Part shown: piece by piece, positions 1 through 9,349 of the stretch | How the letters are laid out: each line of letters opens with the position of its first letter | How positions within the stretch are numbered: the stretch's first letter is position 1 | NCBI RefSeq assembly: GCF_029227915.1 | Contig: NC_079881.1 | Span: 32,713,501 to 32,773,500, forward strand | Source of the DNA: Hydractinia symbiolongicarpus | Taxonomy: Eukaryota > Cnidaria > Hydrozoa > Anthoathecata > Hydractiniidae | Length of the DNA stretch: 60,000 nucleotides | Direction of reading: 5' to 3' | Made by a program: the position numbers and the translations under genes | Notes under the pieces: model-generated | Databases searched by the model: none | What the model saw: the letters and a program-made list of their open reading frames with translations, nothing else | What the model was told of the DNA's origin: nothing

Positions 1-303
1 GTAGTTGCTCTACACAACTTTTTAATGAAAAGCCAAGAAAACCATGGTGAGTACAGGTACTGTCCACCAGGATTTGTGGATACTGAAAATGGCGCGGACT
101 CACAGCTTGAAGACTGGAGGAATGAAACCAATGGATATACTGGCTTTTTACACATTGGTACTACGCGATCAAACAGCTATACGAAAAGTGCAAAGGATGT
201 GCGCAAAGAATATAAAGATTATTTTAACACACAAGAAGGAGCTGTAAGTTGGCAGTGGGACTATGTATCCAGAACGATAGACCCGTTTGACTTGGAAGTA
301 TGA
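1..303 (+). CDS. PIF/Harbinger (HARBI1-like) transposase, C-terminal fragment cut by window edge
   Basis: The reading frame is open from base 1 to a TGA at 301-303. It starts with a VALHNFL-type motif, which in PIF/Harbinger DDE transposases follows the last catalytic block, and it ends with a GAVSWQW segment typical of the family C-terminus (seen as sequence, matched from family knowledge). The catalytic residues lie left of the window. A MADF-BESS gene lies convergent to it about 400 bp downstream. That is the usual two-gene arrangement of Harbinger elements, in which a Myb/MADF-like DNA-binding protein accompanies the nuclease. No disabling change is visible in the portion present. Whether the element is intact cannot be judged. 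Confidence 0.75.
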   Translation, partial: VVALHNFLMKSQENHGEYRYCPPGFVDTENGADSQLEDWRNETNGYTGFLHIGTTRSNSYTKSAKDVRKEYKDYFNTQEGAVSWQWDYVSRTIDPFDLEV

Positions 304-716
304 CTGCAAAAAAAAAAACAAGTAAAGTACAAACCAGCAAAAATATTTGCAACTATATATAACTACATACAAGAAAAAAAATATAAAATATGGAAATATA
401 TAACTATATATATAAGTGAATTTTTTTTTTTGAAATATGATACACACTTTTAATAACGATTATGCTTTTTGGTTTAGTGATTCCTATAAAATCGACATAT
501 TCGCTCTTAAATTATTTTTAAAGTGATTTTTAGACATGTCTGAAGTAAGGAGAGAAAAGCCAATTAAAGAACCAACATATAACACAAGAAGGTAACCTCT
601 CTTTTATAAAAATATTTCCCATAATGTAACTTCTACCATCTAAAAAGTGTGTAATATATATACAAGTAAAAACGTTGAAAATATAGAATATATGTTAAAA
701 AAAGATATTCTTAAAA
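304..716. other. AT-rich gap between two convergent genes
   Basis: This is the tail-to-tail space between the transposase end and the MADF-BESS gene. It holds A- and T-runs and TATATA stretches and probably serves as 3' UTR and polyadenylation sequence for both. No gene is supported. Confidence 0.4.
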
Positions 717-1843
717 TCATGCAGTTTCATCAAACTCCAGCTCAAACAACAATGTTTGAATTTTAAGCTTAGCAATTTTATTCTTTCGAGCTGCTAACTT
801 TCTTAACGTTGGCGTTGGCATACTTTTGGCAAAAATCATATCTTTGTCGTCTTCTGCATCATTTAGAAGTAGGGCAGCCCTAGTCGTTGAATTTATGTCC
901 TCCAATGTTTTTAAAAATTGAACGTCTATTTCAGTTGCAGCTTGTACGCGGGGTCTTTTATTTCTCTGACTTTGTCGTGGCTTCTTTGGAATAGGTTCAA
1001 CAGAGTTACTAGTACTATCCAAGTTTTCTTCTTCATGATTTTTCGAAAGGCTTGAACTAGGGCTCATCATGCCATCACTTGTGATTGGTGAAGGTGGGGG
1101 CATAGAAACATTACTGGAAGTCTCTTTATTCATGTCTTCGTCTTGTACGAACTGCAACTGTGAGAAATATTTACATTTCGGCAATGTATGTGCTGCTGCA
1201 CCAGATTGTGTCAATTCTGCACGCCTTACCAAGCATCGTTTTAGGTTATTATACAGGTTTTTCCACTGCGCTTTCAGGAATTCAACTAAAATAAATAAAT
1301 CTTTAAGTTTAGCTATATAGTTTGATTGGAAAACAGCATTTAAAAATATAGGTAGCTAACCTAATGCAATAATTGTTGATAATTTTTTCTGTGTCTGCTT
1401 AGGGTTTTTATCGAGTGTTCAATGTACGAAAATACTCTAACCTCGTTTTTCAAACTTTGTTGCCAGTTGTTGCCATGCTGTCTTTCTCATGTTTTGGTCA
1501 TGGTGTGACCTGGTTGAAGTATTCCATAAGCATGGGAAACCTTCCATCTCGTTTATGAAGATTTCAACGTCATAATTGGCCAAAGTGTTTTCTCCTGATG
1601 CTTGTGAAAAGTCAGTTATAATATCATCCTCATCTTGTCGTGATGACTGTTGATTCTGTTGTTGTAGAAGTAATTATAACCTCTGGTTACAAAGTCTTTG
1701 CTTCGTCTCTGTACATCCTCGTTCAATATTTCTCCTTCTGGTATACTGGCTTCGTTAGTTTGTGGGCAATTATAAAATTTAGCCAATCGGGCAAGATTGT
1801 TAAGTTTTTCTTGTGAGCTTTCAAAAGTACATCTCTCTGCCAT
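717..1843 (-). CDS. MADF-BESS DNA-binding protein of the Harbinger element, two exons with a probable frameshift
   Basis: Exon 1 runs down to 1442, a GT-AG intron occupies 1441-1286, and exon 2 covers 1285-717. The join is phase-consistent and restores one MADF domain (Myb/SANT-like): the first half has a GFPCLWN core and a TAWQQLA helix, the second half a QWKNLYNN helix and an SGAAAHTLPK turn. A serine/acidic and basic linker follows. The C-terminus has a BESS-like block (DMIFAKSMPTPTLRKLAARK, then a helix ending LLFELEF). The N-terminal reading frame beginning at ATG 1843 is one frame off the MADF frame near 1640-1660. The protein therefore either starts elsewhere or carries one frameshift. 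It is expected to bind transposon DNA in the nucleus together with the transposase at 1-303. Confidence 0.7.
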
Positions 1844-2199
1844 CTTGATATTTCCTTAAACTTGTTATGAAAAGGAATTGCGCCAAATTTTATGTCACTG
1901 AAAGGATTACGCAATGTTTACATTTTTCTTGAATTTCATTGGCCGAAAAGCTTGAGAGAAGAAATACGCGTTGAAAAAGTTGAATGAGTTCCACTTTTTG
2001 AGAGAAGCTCGGGAGCATCTTTTTACGTAATCCATAGAGGCCTTATTGGTTTCCATGATTGGAGACGCATAAAACGTGTGCAAAAACATTTAATAAATGA
2101 TTGGTCACGAAACCTATCTGCCCTTGGTTAAAGTTCTGTGCATCTTTTCAAATGTGTTGTGTCCTTTTTATTTTTTTTATATATATTTTTTAATTAATT
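1844..2199. other. Non-coding flank of the Harbinger element, with start of repeat block
   Basis: No gene is supported. The first part should contain the transposon's right terminus, but the left end is outside the window so the terminal repeat cannot be defined. From about 2105 the sequence matches 13755-13845 (a 'ctgccctt(a/g)gttaaagttctg' tract followed by T-runs) and leads into structured repeat copy A. Confidence 0.4.
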
Positions 2200-2326
2200 C
2201 CTTGTAAAAAGGGAGAATTGTGCTTTTAGAGTCATTGTCTCCAGAGGAGTACAACCTCTAGCTTATTTCCAAAGACCTAACAGGTTGAGTTCATCATTGC
2301 GGTGGCTTGCCACCTCTTTGTAAATT
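2200..2326 (+). repeat. Structured interspersed repeat, copy A
   Basis: This is a copy of the family that starts CCTTGTAAAAAGGGAG. It contains a stem AGAGG..AACCTCT and ends with a GGTGGC-TT-GCCACC hairpin. Copies B, C and E are nearly identical to it; D, F and G are diverged. Directly after this copy, at 2344-2381, lies a fragment of USP coding sequence. Confidence 0.8.
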
Positions 2327-2343
2327 ATTTTCTTATTCTATAT

Positions 2344-2381
2344 GTTAAAAATTTTCAATTAAGGGTTATTATCAACCATTG
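2344..2381 (+). pseudogene. Short USP (peptidase C19) fragment
   Basis: A 38-bp tract is almost identical to 13142-13179 in the USP fossil downstream, the part encoding a KNFQLRAIINHC-like stretch just before the catalytic His box. It directly follows a structured repeat, as the other USP pieces do. It is too short to be functional and is read as debris of the same mobile unit. Confidence 0.6.
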
Positions 2382-2451
2382 GGATACGGTATCTTATAAG
2401 TACAAATACTCCGTCGTCTGCAACCGATGCTACCACTGAGCAGAATTTTTA

Positions 2452-2649
2452 TTGCGGCAATGGCCAAAACAACAAACAAATGTCTGTCAAGTACCAATGC
2501 CTCCGACACCTTTCTCGCAATCACAACTAAAAGATTTAAGTTCGGCGGAGATTGACTCTCTTGAAACTGTTGAAAATAAAGGATTGGTAGTCACTGATCA
2601 AGAATGTACTGACTCTGCCGATTCTGTTTATGATGGTATAGCTAGCTAA
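2452..2649 (+). CDS. Small unassigned ORF, doubtful
   Basis: This is an open stretch of 65 codons with acidic/serine composition (for example SSAEIDSLETVENK). It has no ATG at its beginning; the first ATG is in the PMPPTP segment about 15 codons in. I recognise no family. It may be the tail of a transposon ORF, since it follows a USP fragment and a structured repeat. Confidence 0.2.
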   Translation: MRQWPKQQTNVCQVPMPPTPFSQSQLKDLSSAEIDSLETVENKGLVVTDQECTDSADSVYDGIAS

Positions 2650-2821
2650 TATATTTTAGAATTTTATTTTTTTCTATTTTTAATTTTATTTAGGCTATAG
2701 ATTTTAGACTAAAGAAAACAACTGTTACTTTTTATAACACATAGGGAATTATTCTCACTATGTGTATTATGGAAGGCTCTTTTTCTTTGTGTTTATTTTT
2801 TTGTAAAAAAGTGCTTACATT

Positions 2822-5800
2822 TTAAGTTTCTTTTACAAATTCAAGATAGAACTCTATACATGTTTGCTTTGCTTTATTTTTCACTACCTTTTTGAAATAC
2901 TCTAAATATAACGTGCATTCGTTGAGATTCATTTTTTCAAATAACTTGTATATTTTAACCTGAATTTGTTTTTTCGACATTGCTCTAATTACTTTATCAG
3001 GTTGTTTATTATTTTTTGTTACATACAGCATGTTATGTTTATTATTTTGTCCTTCTGTTGACAGATAATTTGTGTAATTGTCATGTGCATTAGTTGTGAA
3101 ATGAACTAAGTCATTGGCTAATTCTAAATCATCTAAACTAACATGACGTTTTGTTTTGAATGGGCTTATTAGGTATTGGTTTTGTCGTAGCAAAACTCTT
3201 ATTTGCATGTATTCATTACCAAGCTCCACTCTGCCGCTCTTAACACTAATAGTACTCTCTCAATTCATGCCAGCATCTTTCAAAGTTGCTTTCCGGATCT
3301 AGAAGGAAATGTTGTAGTATTTAAGAATTTTGAATGCACAAAATTTATGCAGAAAATAATTGCCTTGAAAGAAAATTTGATCAGCCCAAGAAACAAATTT
3401 TAGTATATCACAACGTTTATGTTACATTTAGAAAGTTTATTACAGCCTAATTCCCTTTTATAATGTTTTGTTTTTAACTGTACATAGAGATATTTACATT
3501 TCATTGCATTTGTAATTTGTTCCATATATTTTATATTTGTTATACATTTGTATATTTTATTTATGTTTCACGTTAAAGTATTCAAAGATATATGATAACT
3601 AACGGAAGATAACTTGTCCAAGTTTCTGAAACTTCTTTGCCACTAAAGATGTGTTGGAACACCAATCACCCATTGTTTGGCTGCTTTATTAATCTCCTTC
3701 AGCAATGCATCCCCCCTGGTAATGACCTTTATTTCCAATTCTACTGGTAGTCAAGGATTCATCCAGTAATTTTTTAACCGCATTGGGAAGTCTGATGTTC
3801 CGTGTTTCTTCATAATACACGATTTCCCTGTACGTAGGATGATTTTGTCCGAAGAATAAAAGCTTGAGTCGGTTTTTGGCTTTTGATATTGCTGTTGAGG
3901 AACCACTACGACTACCTTTGCAGAAGCATCAAGGCGTGCAAAAATGTAAAAATCATTTGTTGCATATATATGTAATTTGGGTCTTTTACATCTGCAACGT
4001 ATAACCAATAAGCTTGAGACGTCATTGGCAAAGTGTTTGTTAAACAGTATCGTACATATGCTAAGTACGTAACTTCTAATATTTACCAAAGTTTGTGATG
4101 ATGGCTACCTTTGCGTATATATTTTAACGCATTGTCACTTGTGAATCCGAGCTCTGTTGCAATATTTTCCATAAAGATTGACCAATTTAATTGCATAAAT
4201 GATCGTGCGCTATTCATTTCGTAATGGAGTACACCGGTAATCAAAACGATCCAATCAAATTCGTGTTCTGGTTCAATATTTAATAAAACATAACAAGCAT
4301 GATCCTCAAAATTTTCCTCCTTATAAATGGAAACTTTACACTTCGGACATTGTAAGACGTTCTTTATTAGTTTGATTATGATACGATATATTGCACCATC
4401 GTTTTCAACGTACAGCCACTGTCGTTTCCCATCCACAACTTACTTATGTATTCCAGCACGCATACCAATATTTCTGAGGATAATAGCAATATTTTCGAAG
4501 CCATTAGGATTTAACATATCAGGTTCTCCAACAATCGTTTTTACATTATTGGACTCGTTAGGGAATAAAAAATGTTTGTATGGATAAATATGAGTTGATA
4601 TTAATTCAACCTCGCGTATGGAGAACTTTTCCTTTCGCAGCTATCCGGAACAATTTGTGCAGAGTCTATGCATTGCAATCGATGCATTTCTTTTCAGAAT
4701 TAACTTCGTTCTTTGTTTTTACTAGAGTATCGATATTGTCCGTATATGCTCTTTTTTCTTCAATGGCATTCATTATTTGTTTGTCGAATACTGTTTGCAA
4801 CCGATCTTCGATCAATTGGTTCCGGGTTTTTTGATAACAACCGCTGCACTTCTCATTTGGCGAAGATAGGAGATTCTTCTCTTTCTCAGACAATTCATCA
4901 AATAACCAATGAGTTGGTTTTAGTTTTTCTTGTTCTTGTAAATCGGATGGGTTTATGCATAGGTAAGCTTTACTTGCACTAACACTAACAGAAACGGACC
5001 CGCGGTCTGCCCTTACTCCGTAATTTTTTTCCGGCGAACTGTTCGTTATCAAATACAACCCCAAACAACTCCTTCAGGAAATTTGACTGGATACCTTCCA
5101 TGATCATTAAACCACTTCGAAATATGCCAATAGGAACCTGCTGGCATGAAATCGCTGTTCAAGTTTACTAACAATTTACTGTTGGATAGACTGTATGTCA
5201 GCAAGTTTTTACGAAGTGAGATTGGTAAAACTAAACGTTTTTTATGAAAACCGTAAATCATTTCAATGCATTCTGCAATTTTTGAAGTTGACGAGTTGGA
5301 AACAAGGCTTAAGTTTAGTAATTTGGAAAGAACAGTTACTAACTTCAGTGATCGATTTAAGAGCCATTTTTTCGCGTCATATTCAGTCAGTTCGTCTATT
5401 GATTTACACGATTCTCGTAACGAAATATCCTTAACGTCATCTTAAATTGAAGTAATAACTTCTTCTATTAGCTTTTCTGTCGCTCTATCATGGCTTTCAG
5501 AGTTATTCACATTTTTGATCTCAGCATCGTCCATATTTTCACTGCTTTCCACTTCTTCGTCACATTCAGTGGCATTTCGCTTTAAACAGTCTTCACAAAT
5601 GTGTCGTCCTTTATTCGGCGGAAGCACATCAGGCCTCAATAAGTCTTCAACAATGACTTTTTTAACTCTCTTTCCCGACTTATAGTCAATTAAATTGCTG
5701 TAATTTTCTATGTGATTCGCCCAGTTACATTTTCTTTTAAGGGATACTTCTATAATTTACTTTTTTCTATTAAAATAAAAAAATAATGTTAAGAACTACC

Positions 5801-6424
5801 GGTTGGCTATCCTGAAGGAGAACGATGAGTTTCATAAGTGAAGAGATGGTCTCTTAATGGGACACTTAATACACGAAACACACAGTAAATAAACAACGAA
5901 ACGACAATGTATTTTTTAAATAGACAAACATAAATTACGATTTTGAGTAAACTACAATTTCTGCGAATTCCGTGCAATCTTCAGTCTCGCTAAAAGAATA
6001 AAGATTTTTTTATTTCACTATACAACTACACCGTCTTGGTAACTGACAAAATACACCAGGAACGAGGTTAAAAAGTAAAATAAAAACTCACCAAACTATT
6101 TTTAAAGACACTCTCTCCAGATCACAAAAACGTTTCCCAAGGTTTGCAGGAATTCTCCCAACCACTTATTTCGCATTACTTATTCTGGCCGTGTCCTGTC
6201 TTTTCAGATCGTGTGACTTCTCGATGAAGCTCTGGAATGATGTTTTCTAAATTCGGCATTTTCACTATCACAGCAAAAGGCTCAAATTCATTATCTGCTT
6301 CTTTTTCCACTTCCATTTTAACATCATTATGTGGAGTGATTTTGAAAATATGATAACCCTTAATAAAAGAATCTTTTATTATTATCTTAGTTGATTTTTT
6401 GAAAACGCATTTTAAAATTAACAT
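2822..6424 (-). pseudogene. Degenerate TE-like multicopy gene with HIRAN-like N-terminus and zinc clusters
   Basis: Homologous-looking blocks follow one another on the minus strand, broken by stops and frame changes. 6424-6176 starts with ATG and looks HIRAN-like (IKGYHIF, FEPFAVIV; then VVGRIPANLG in another frame). 5733-5442 has CEDC and a distant C. 5261-4666 has a YWHISKWFNDHGRYP block, then CSGC and CIDC pairs. 4582-4083 has CPKC..H.C and a LHYEMNSARSFMQLNW block with a TAA at 4440-4442. 4089-3751, 3745-3600 (GGDALLKEIN) and 3254-2822 form the C-terminus. The order matches, from memory, a family of uncharacterised proteins found in many copies in cnidarian genomes; I cannot name it securely. 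Some breaks could be introns, but most lack splice sites. Function is unknown; multicopy, transposon-like behaviour is inferred. The 5' part is duplicated at 7649-8641. Confidence 0.5.
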
Positions 6425-6429
6425 TTTTT

Positions 6430-6560
6430 GAAACGGGAAACCAATACTGAAATAGGAAACGGTTTCTCAAAACTAGGTTTAGGAAATGGTTTCCCATACG
6501 GGAAACCTGACTACTGTGTTATGGGAAACTGTTTCCCAGATGGGTAGTGGTTTCCCTTTT
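6430..6560. promoter_or_regulatory. Cluster of GGGAAAC/GTTTCCC half-sites with a perfect palindrome
   Basis: Immediately upstream of the minus-strand ATG at 6424, about eight copies or near-copies of GGGAAAC or its complement occur within 130 bp. They include the perfect inverted repeat GGGAAACTGTTTCCC at 6523-6537 and near-perfect pairs GGAAACGGTTTCT and GGAAATGGTTTCCC. The spacing is like a binding-site array: promoter operators or subterminal transposase sites. The same cluster recurs at 8646-8776. Confidence 0.55.
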
Positions 6561-6742
6561 CGTGTCAACTCCCGAACTGTTAGTTCTTTTAGCAATTGTA
6601 TAGCACATAGCTTTTTAATGAGTTCATTGTTACTTCATTTTAAAACATTTTAACAGATTTTTACAAATCTTGTATGTATATTATTTTCTGATAAAGTCCG
6701 TTGTGTCCTTTTTATTTTTTTTTATATTTTTTTTTAATTAAG

Positions 6743-6866
6743 TCCTTGTAAAAAGGGAGACTTGTGCTTTTTGAGGCATGTTCTCTAGAGGAGTACAACC
6801 TCTAGCTTATTTCCAAAGACCTAACAGGTTGAGTTCATCATTGCGGTGGCTTGCCACCTCGTTGTA
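6743..6866 (+). repeat. Structured interspersed repeat, copy B
   Basis: This copy has the CCTTGTAAAAAGGGAG start, the stem CTCTAGAGG-AGTACAA-CCTCTAG and the hairpin GGTGGC-TT-GCCACC. It lies about 340 bp upstream of the first LINE methionine position, inside what should be the LINE 5' UTR. Confidence 0.85.
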
Positions 6867-7205
6867 AATTATTTTCTTATTGCTACTGTCCGAAAGGATA
6901 ATAACGAATGACAATCTGGAAAGACAGATTGACACTGGGAAAGACTAGACCCTTACTTTATATTCTTTTGCTTATTTTGTTTTGTGTGTGTATGTATGTG
7001 TGTTATTTTTCTGTTATTTTTCTGTTGCATATAACATCACACTCCCTATTGTCAGTCACCAGTTATAAGTGAAGTATTCAGCAATAGACAGATAGTACTG
7101 ACACGCAAGGGGTCAATAGGTAGAGTCGTGGGATGGCATGAAAAACATGCCTGCTGAGCCCAACCTAATTGTTTTCTGTCGCTCCCACCAAGCTTAGGCT
7201 GGCTC

Positions 7206-7588
7206 GTGGAATTTTTATGGTCTACAACAAAGTTAAATTTTTCAAACAATGATACCCCCAACGATGTAGACCCTGACCGTATTAGGACTACCCCTCTGGA
7301 TATCGATTTCGTTATTACTAACTCCTCTGTCCTTCCTGCTACCTGTGATTCTTCGTTACTTCCTTCCACTAAGCATTGGACATTAAAACCGTGTAAAGTT
7401 GTTATGCAAGATGTGCTAGCTGTTGATTCCACTGAAAAGTCTCGGCTGCTGAAAGCTAACCCGGATAACTCCCACAGTGTTCTTTCTCAGCAATCAACAG
7501 AACCTGACCATCTTAGCACTATGAAATGGAAACAACCTATTGCTTGACCGAAGTCAATTGATACAAAATTGTGGAATTCCCTTGATGA
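7206..7588 (+). pseudogene. LINE ORF, 5' fragment in duplication unit 1
   Basis: This is nearly identical to 9424-9817, the N-terminal part of the LINE polyprotein, and stops at the duplication junction. It carries the same in-frame TGA after KWKQPIA as the downstream copy, so that stop predates the duplication. It has no catalytic domain and is a by-product of the tandem duplication. Confidence 0.8.
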
Positions 7589-7648
7589 TTCAGTCAGTTC
7601 GTCTATTGATTTACACGATTCTCGTAACGAAATATCCTTAACGTCATT

Positions 7649-8641
7649 CTAAATTAAAGTAATAACTTCTTCTATTAGCTTTTCTGTCGCTCTATCATGG
7701 CTTTCAGAGTTATTCACATTTTTTATCTCAGCATCGTCCATATTTTCACTGCTTTCCACTTCTTCGTCACATTCAGTGGCATTTCGCTTTAAACAGTCTT
7801 CACAAATGTGTCGTCCTTTATTCGGCGGAAGCACATCAGGCCTCAATAAGTCTTCAACAATGACTTTTTTAACTCTCTTTCCCGACTTATAGTCAATTAA
7901 ATTGCTGTAATTTTCTATGTGATTCGCCCAGTTACATTTTCTTTTAAGGGATACTTCTATAATTTACTTTTTTCTATTAAAATAAAAAAATAATGTTAAG
8001 AACTACCGGTTGGCTATCCTGAAGGAGAACGATGAGTTTCATAAGTGAAGAGATGGTCTCTTAATGGGACACTTAATACACGAAACACACAGTAAATAAA
8101 CAACGAAACGACAATGTATTTTTTAAATAGACAAACATAAATTACGATTTTGAGTAAACTACAATTTCTGCGAATTCCGTGCAATCTTCAGTCTCGCTAA
8201 AAGAATAAAGATTTTTTTATTTCACTATACAACTACACAGTCTTGGTAACTGACAAAATACACCAGGAACGAGGTTAAAAAGTAAAATAAAAACTCACCA
8301 AACTATTTTTAAAGACACTCTCTCCAGATCACAAAAACGGTTCCCAAGGTTTGCAGGAATTCTCCCAACCACTTTGCCTGCGGTATTTCGCATTACTTAT
8401 TCTGGCCGTGTCCTGTCTTTTCACATCGTGTGACTTCTCGATGAAGCTCTGGAATGATGTTTTCTAAATTCGGCATTTTCACTATCACAGCAAAAGGCTC
8501 AAATTCATTATCTGCTTCTTTTTCCACTTCCATTTTAACATCATTATGTGGAGTGATTTTGAAAATATGATAACCCTTAATAAAAGAATCTTTTATTATT
8601 ATCTTAGTTGATTTTTTGAAAACGCATTTTAAAATTAACAT
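7649..8641 (-). pseudogene. Second copy of the 5' half of the HIRAN-like TE-like gene
   Basis: The segments at 8641-8393 (HIRAN-like, from ATG) and 7940-7649 (CEDC segment) repeat 6424-6176 and 5733-5442 almost exactly. This copy retains a 10-bp stretch near 8375 that unit 1 lost. With it the reading NTAGKVVGRIPANLG continues the HIRAN-like fold, although a frame change still separates it from the upstream exon. The gene ends at the duplication junction without its downstream zinc clusters, so it should be non-functional. Confidence 0.7.
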
Positions 8642-8645
8642 TTTT

Positions 8646-8776
8646 TGAAACGGGAAACCAATACCGAAATAGGAAACGGTTTCTCAAAACTAGGTTTAGG
8701 AAATGGTTTCCCATACGGGAAACCTGACTACTGTGTTATGGGAAACTGTTTCCCAGATGGGTAGTGGTTTCCCTTT
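8646..8776. promoter_or_regulatory. Second copy of the GGGAAAC/GTTTCCC palindrome cluster
   Basis: This is the duplicate of the array at 6430-6560, including the perfect GGGAAACTGTTTCCC palindrome at 8740-8754. It is again directly upstream of the HIRAN-like ATG. Confidence 0.55.
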
Positions 8777-8958
8777 TCGTGTCAACTCCCGAACTGTTAG
8801 TTCTTTTAGCAATTGTATAGCACATAGCTTTTTAATGAGTTCATTGTTACTTCATTTTAAAACATTTTAACAGATTTTTACAAATCTTGTATGTATATTA
8901 TTTTCTGATAAAGTCCGTTGTGTCCTTTTTATTTTTTTTATATTTTTTTTAATTAATT

Positions 8959-9083
8959 CCTTGTGAAAAGGGAGACTTGTGCTTTTTGAGGCATGTTCTC
9001 TAGAGGAGTACAACCTCTAGCTTAATTCCAAAGACCTAACAGGTTGAGTTCATCATTGCGGTGGCTTGCCACCTCGTTGTAAA
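8959..9083 (+). repeat. Structured interspersed repeat, copy C
   Basis: This is the tandem-duplicated counterpart of copy B, with the same CTCTAGAGG/CCTCTAG stem and GGTGGC/GCCACC hairpin. It lies about 270 bp upstream of the LINE start codon at 9350. Confidence 0.85.
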
Positions 9084-9349
9084 TTATTTTCTTATTGCTA
9101 CTGTCCGAAAGGATAATAACGAATGACAATCTGGAAAGACAGATTGACACTGGGAAAGACTAGACCCTTACTTTTTATGCTTTTGCTTATTTTGTTTTGT
9201 GTGTGTATGTATGTGTGTTATTTTTCTGTTATTTTTCTGTTGCATATAACATCACACTTCTTATTGTCAGTCAGTTATAAGTTAAGTATTCAGCAATAGA
9301 CAGATAGTACTGACACGCAAGGGGTCAATAGGTAGAGTCTTGGGATGGC

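Larger units (their letters stand above)
5381..7588. repeat. Tandem duplication, unit 1 (about 2.2 kb)
   Basis: This is the left unit of a direct tandem repeat. It carries the 5' half of the HIRAN-like gene (minus), the GTTTCCC palindrome cluster, structured repeat copy B and the start of the LINE ORF (plus). The units meet at about 7588, where LINE sequence ending CTTGATGAT joins sequence beginning TTCAGTCAG. Unit 1 differs from unit 2 by scattered substitutions (about 1 percent by eye) and lacks a 10-bp stretch near 6165. Confidence 0.9.

Noticed and set aside
169-447. 92-codon minus-strand ORF
   Set aside because: It is a phenylalanine/tyrosine-rich translation of poly-A/T sequence antisense to the transposase end.
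7052-7432. 126-codon minus-strand ORF over the LINE 5' region
   Set aside because: It is antisense to the LINE frame; the plus frame continues into recognisable RT in the second unit.
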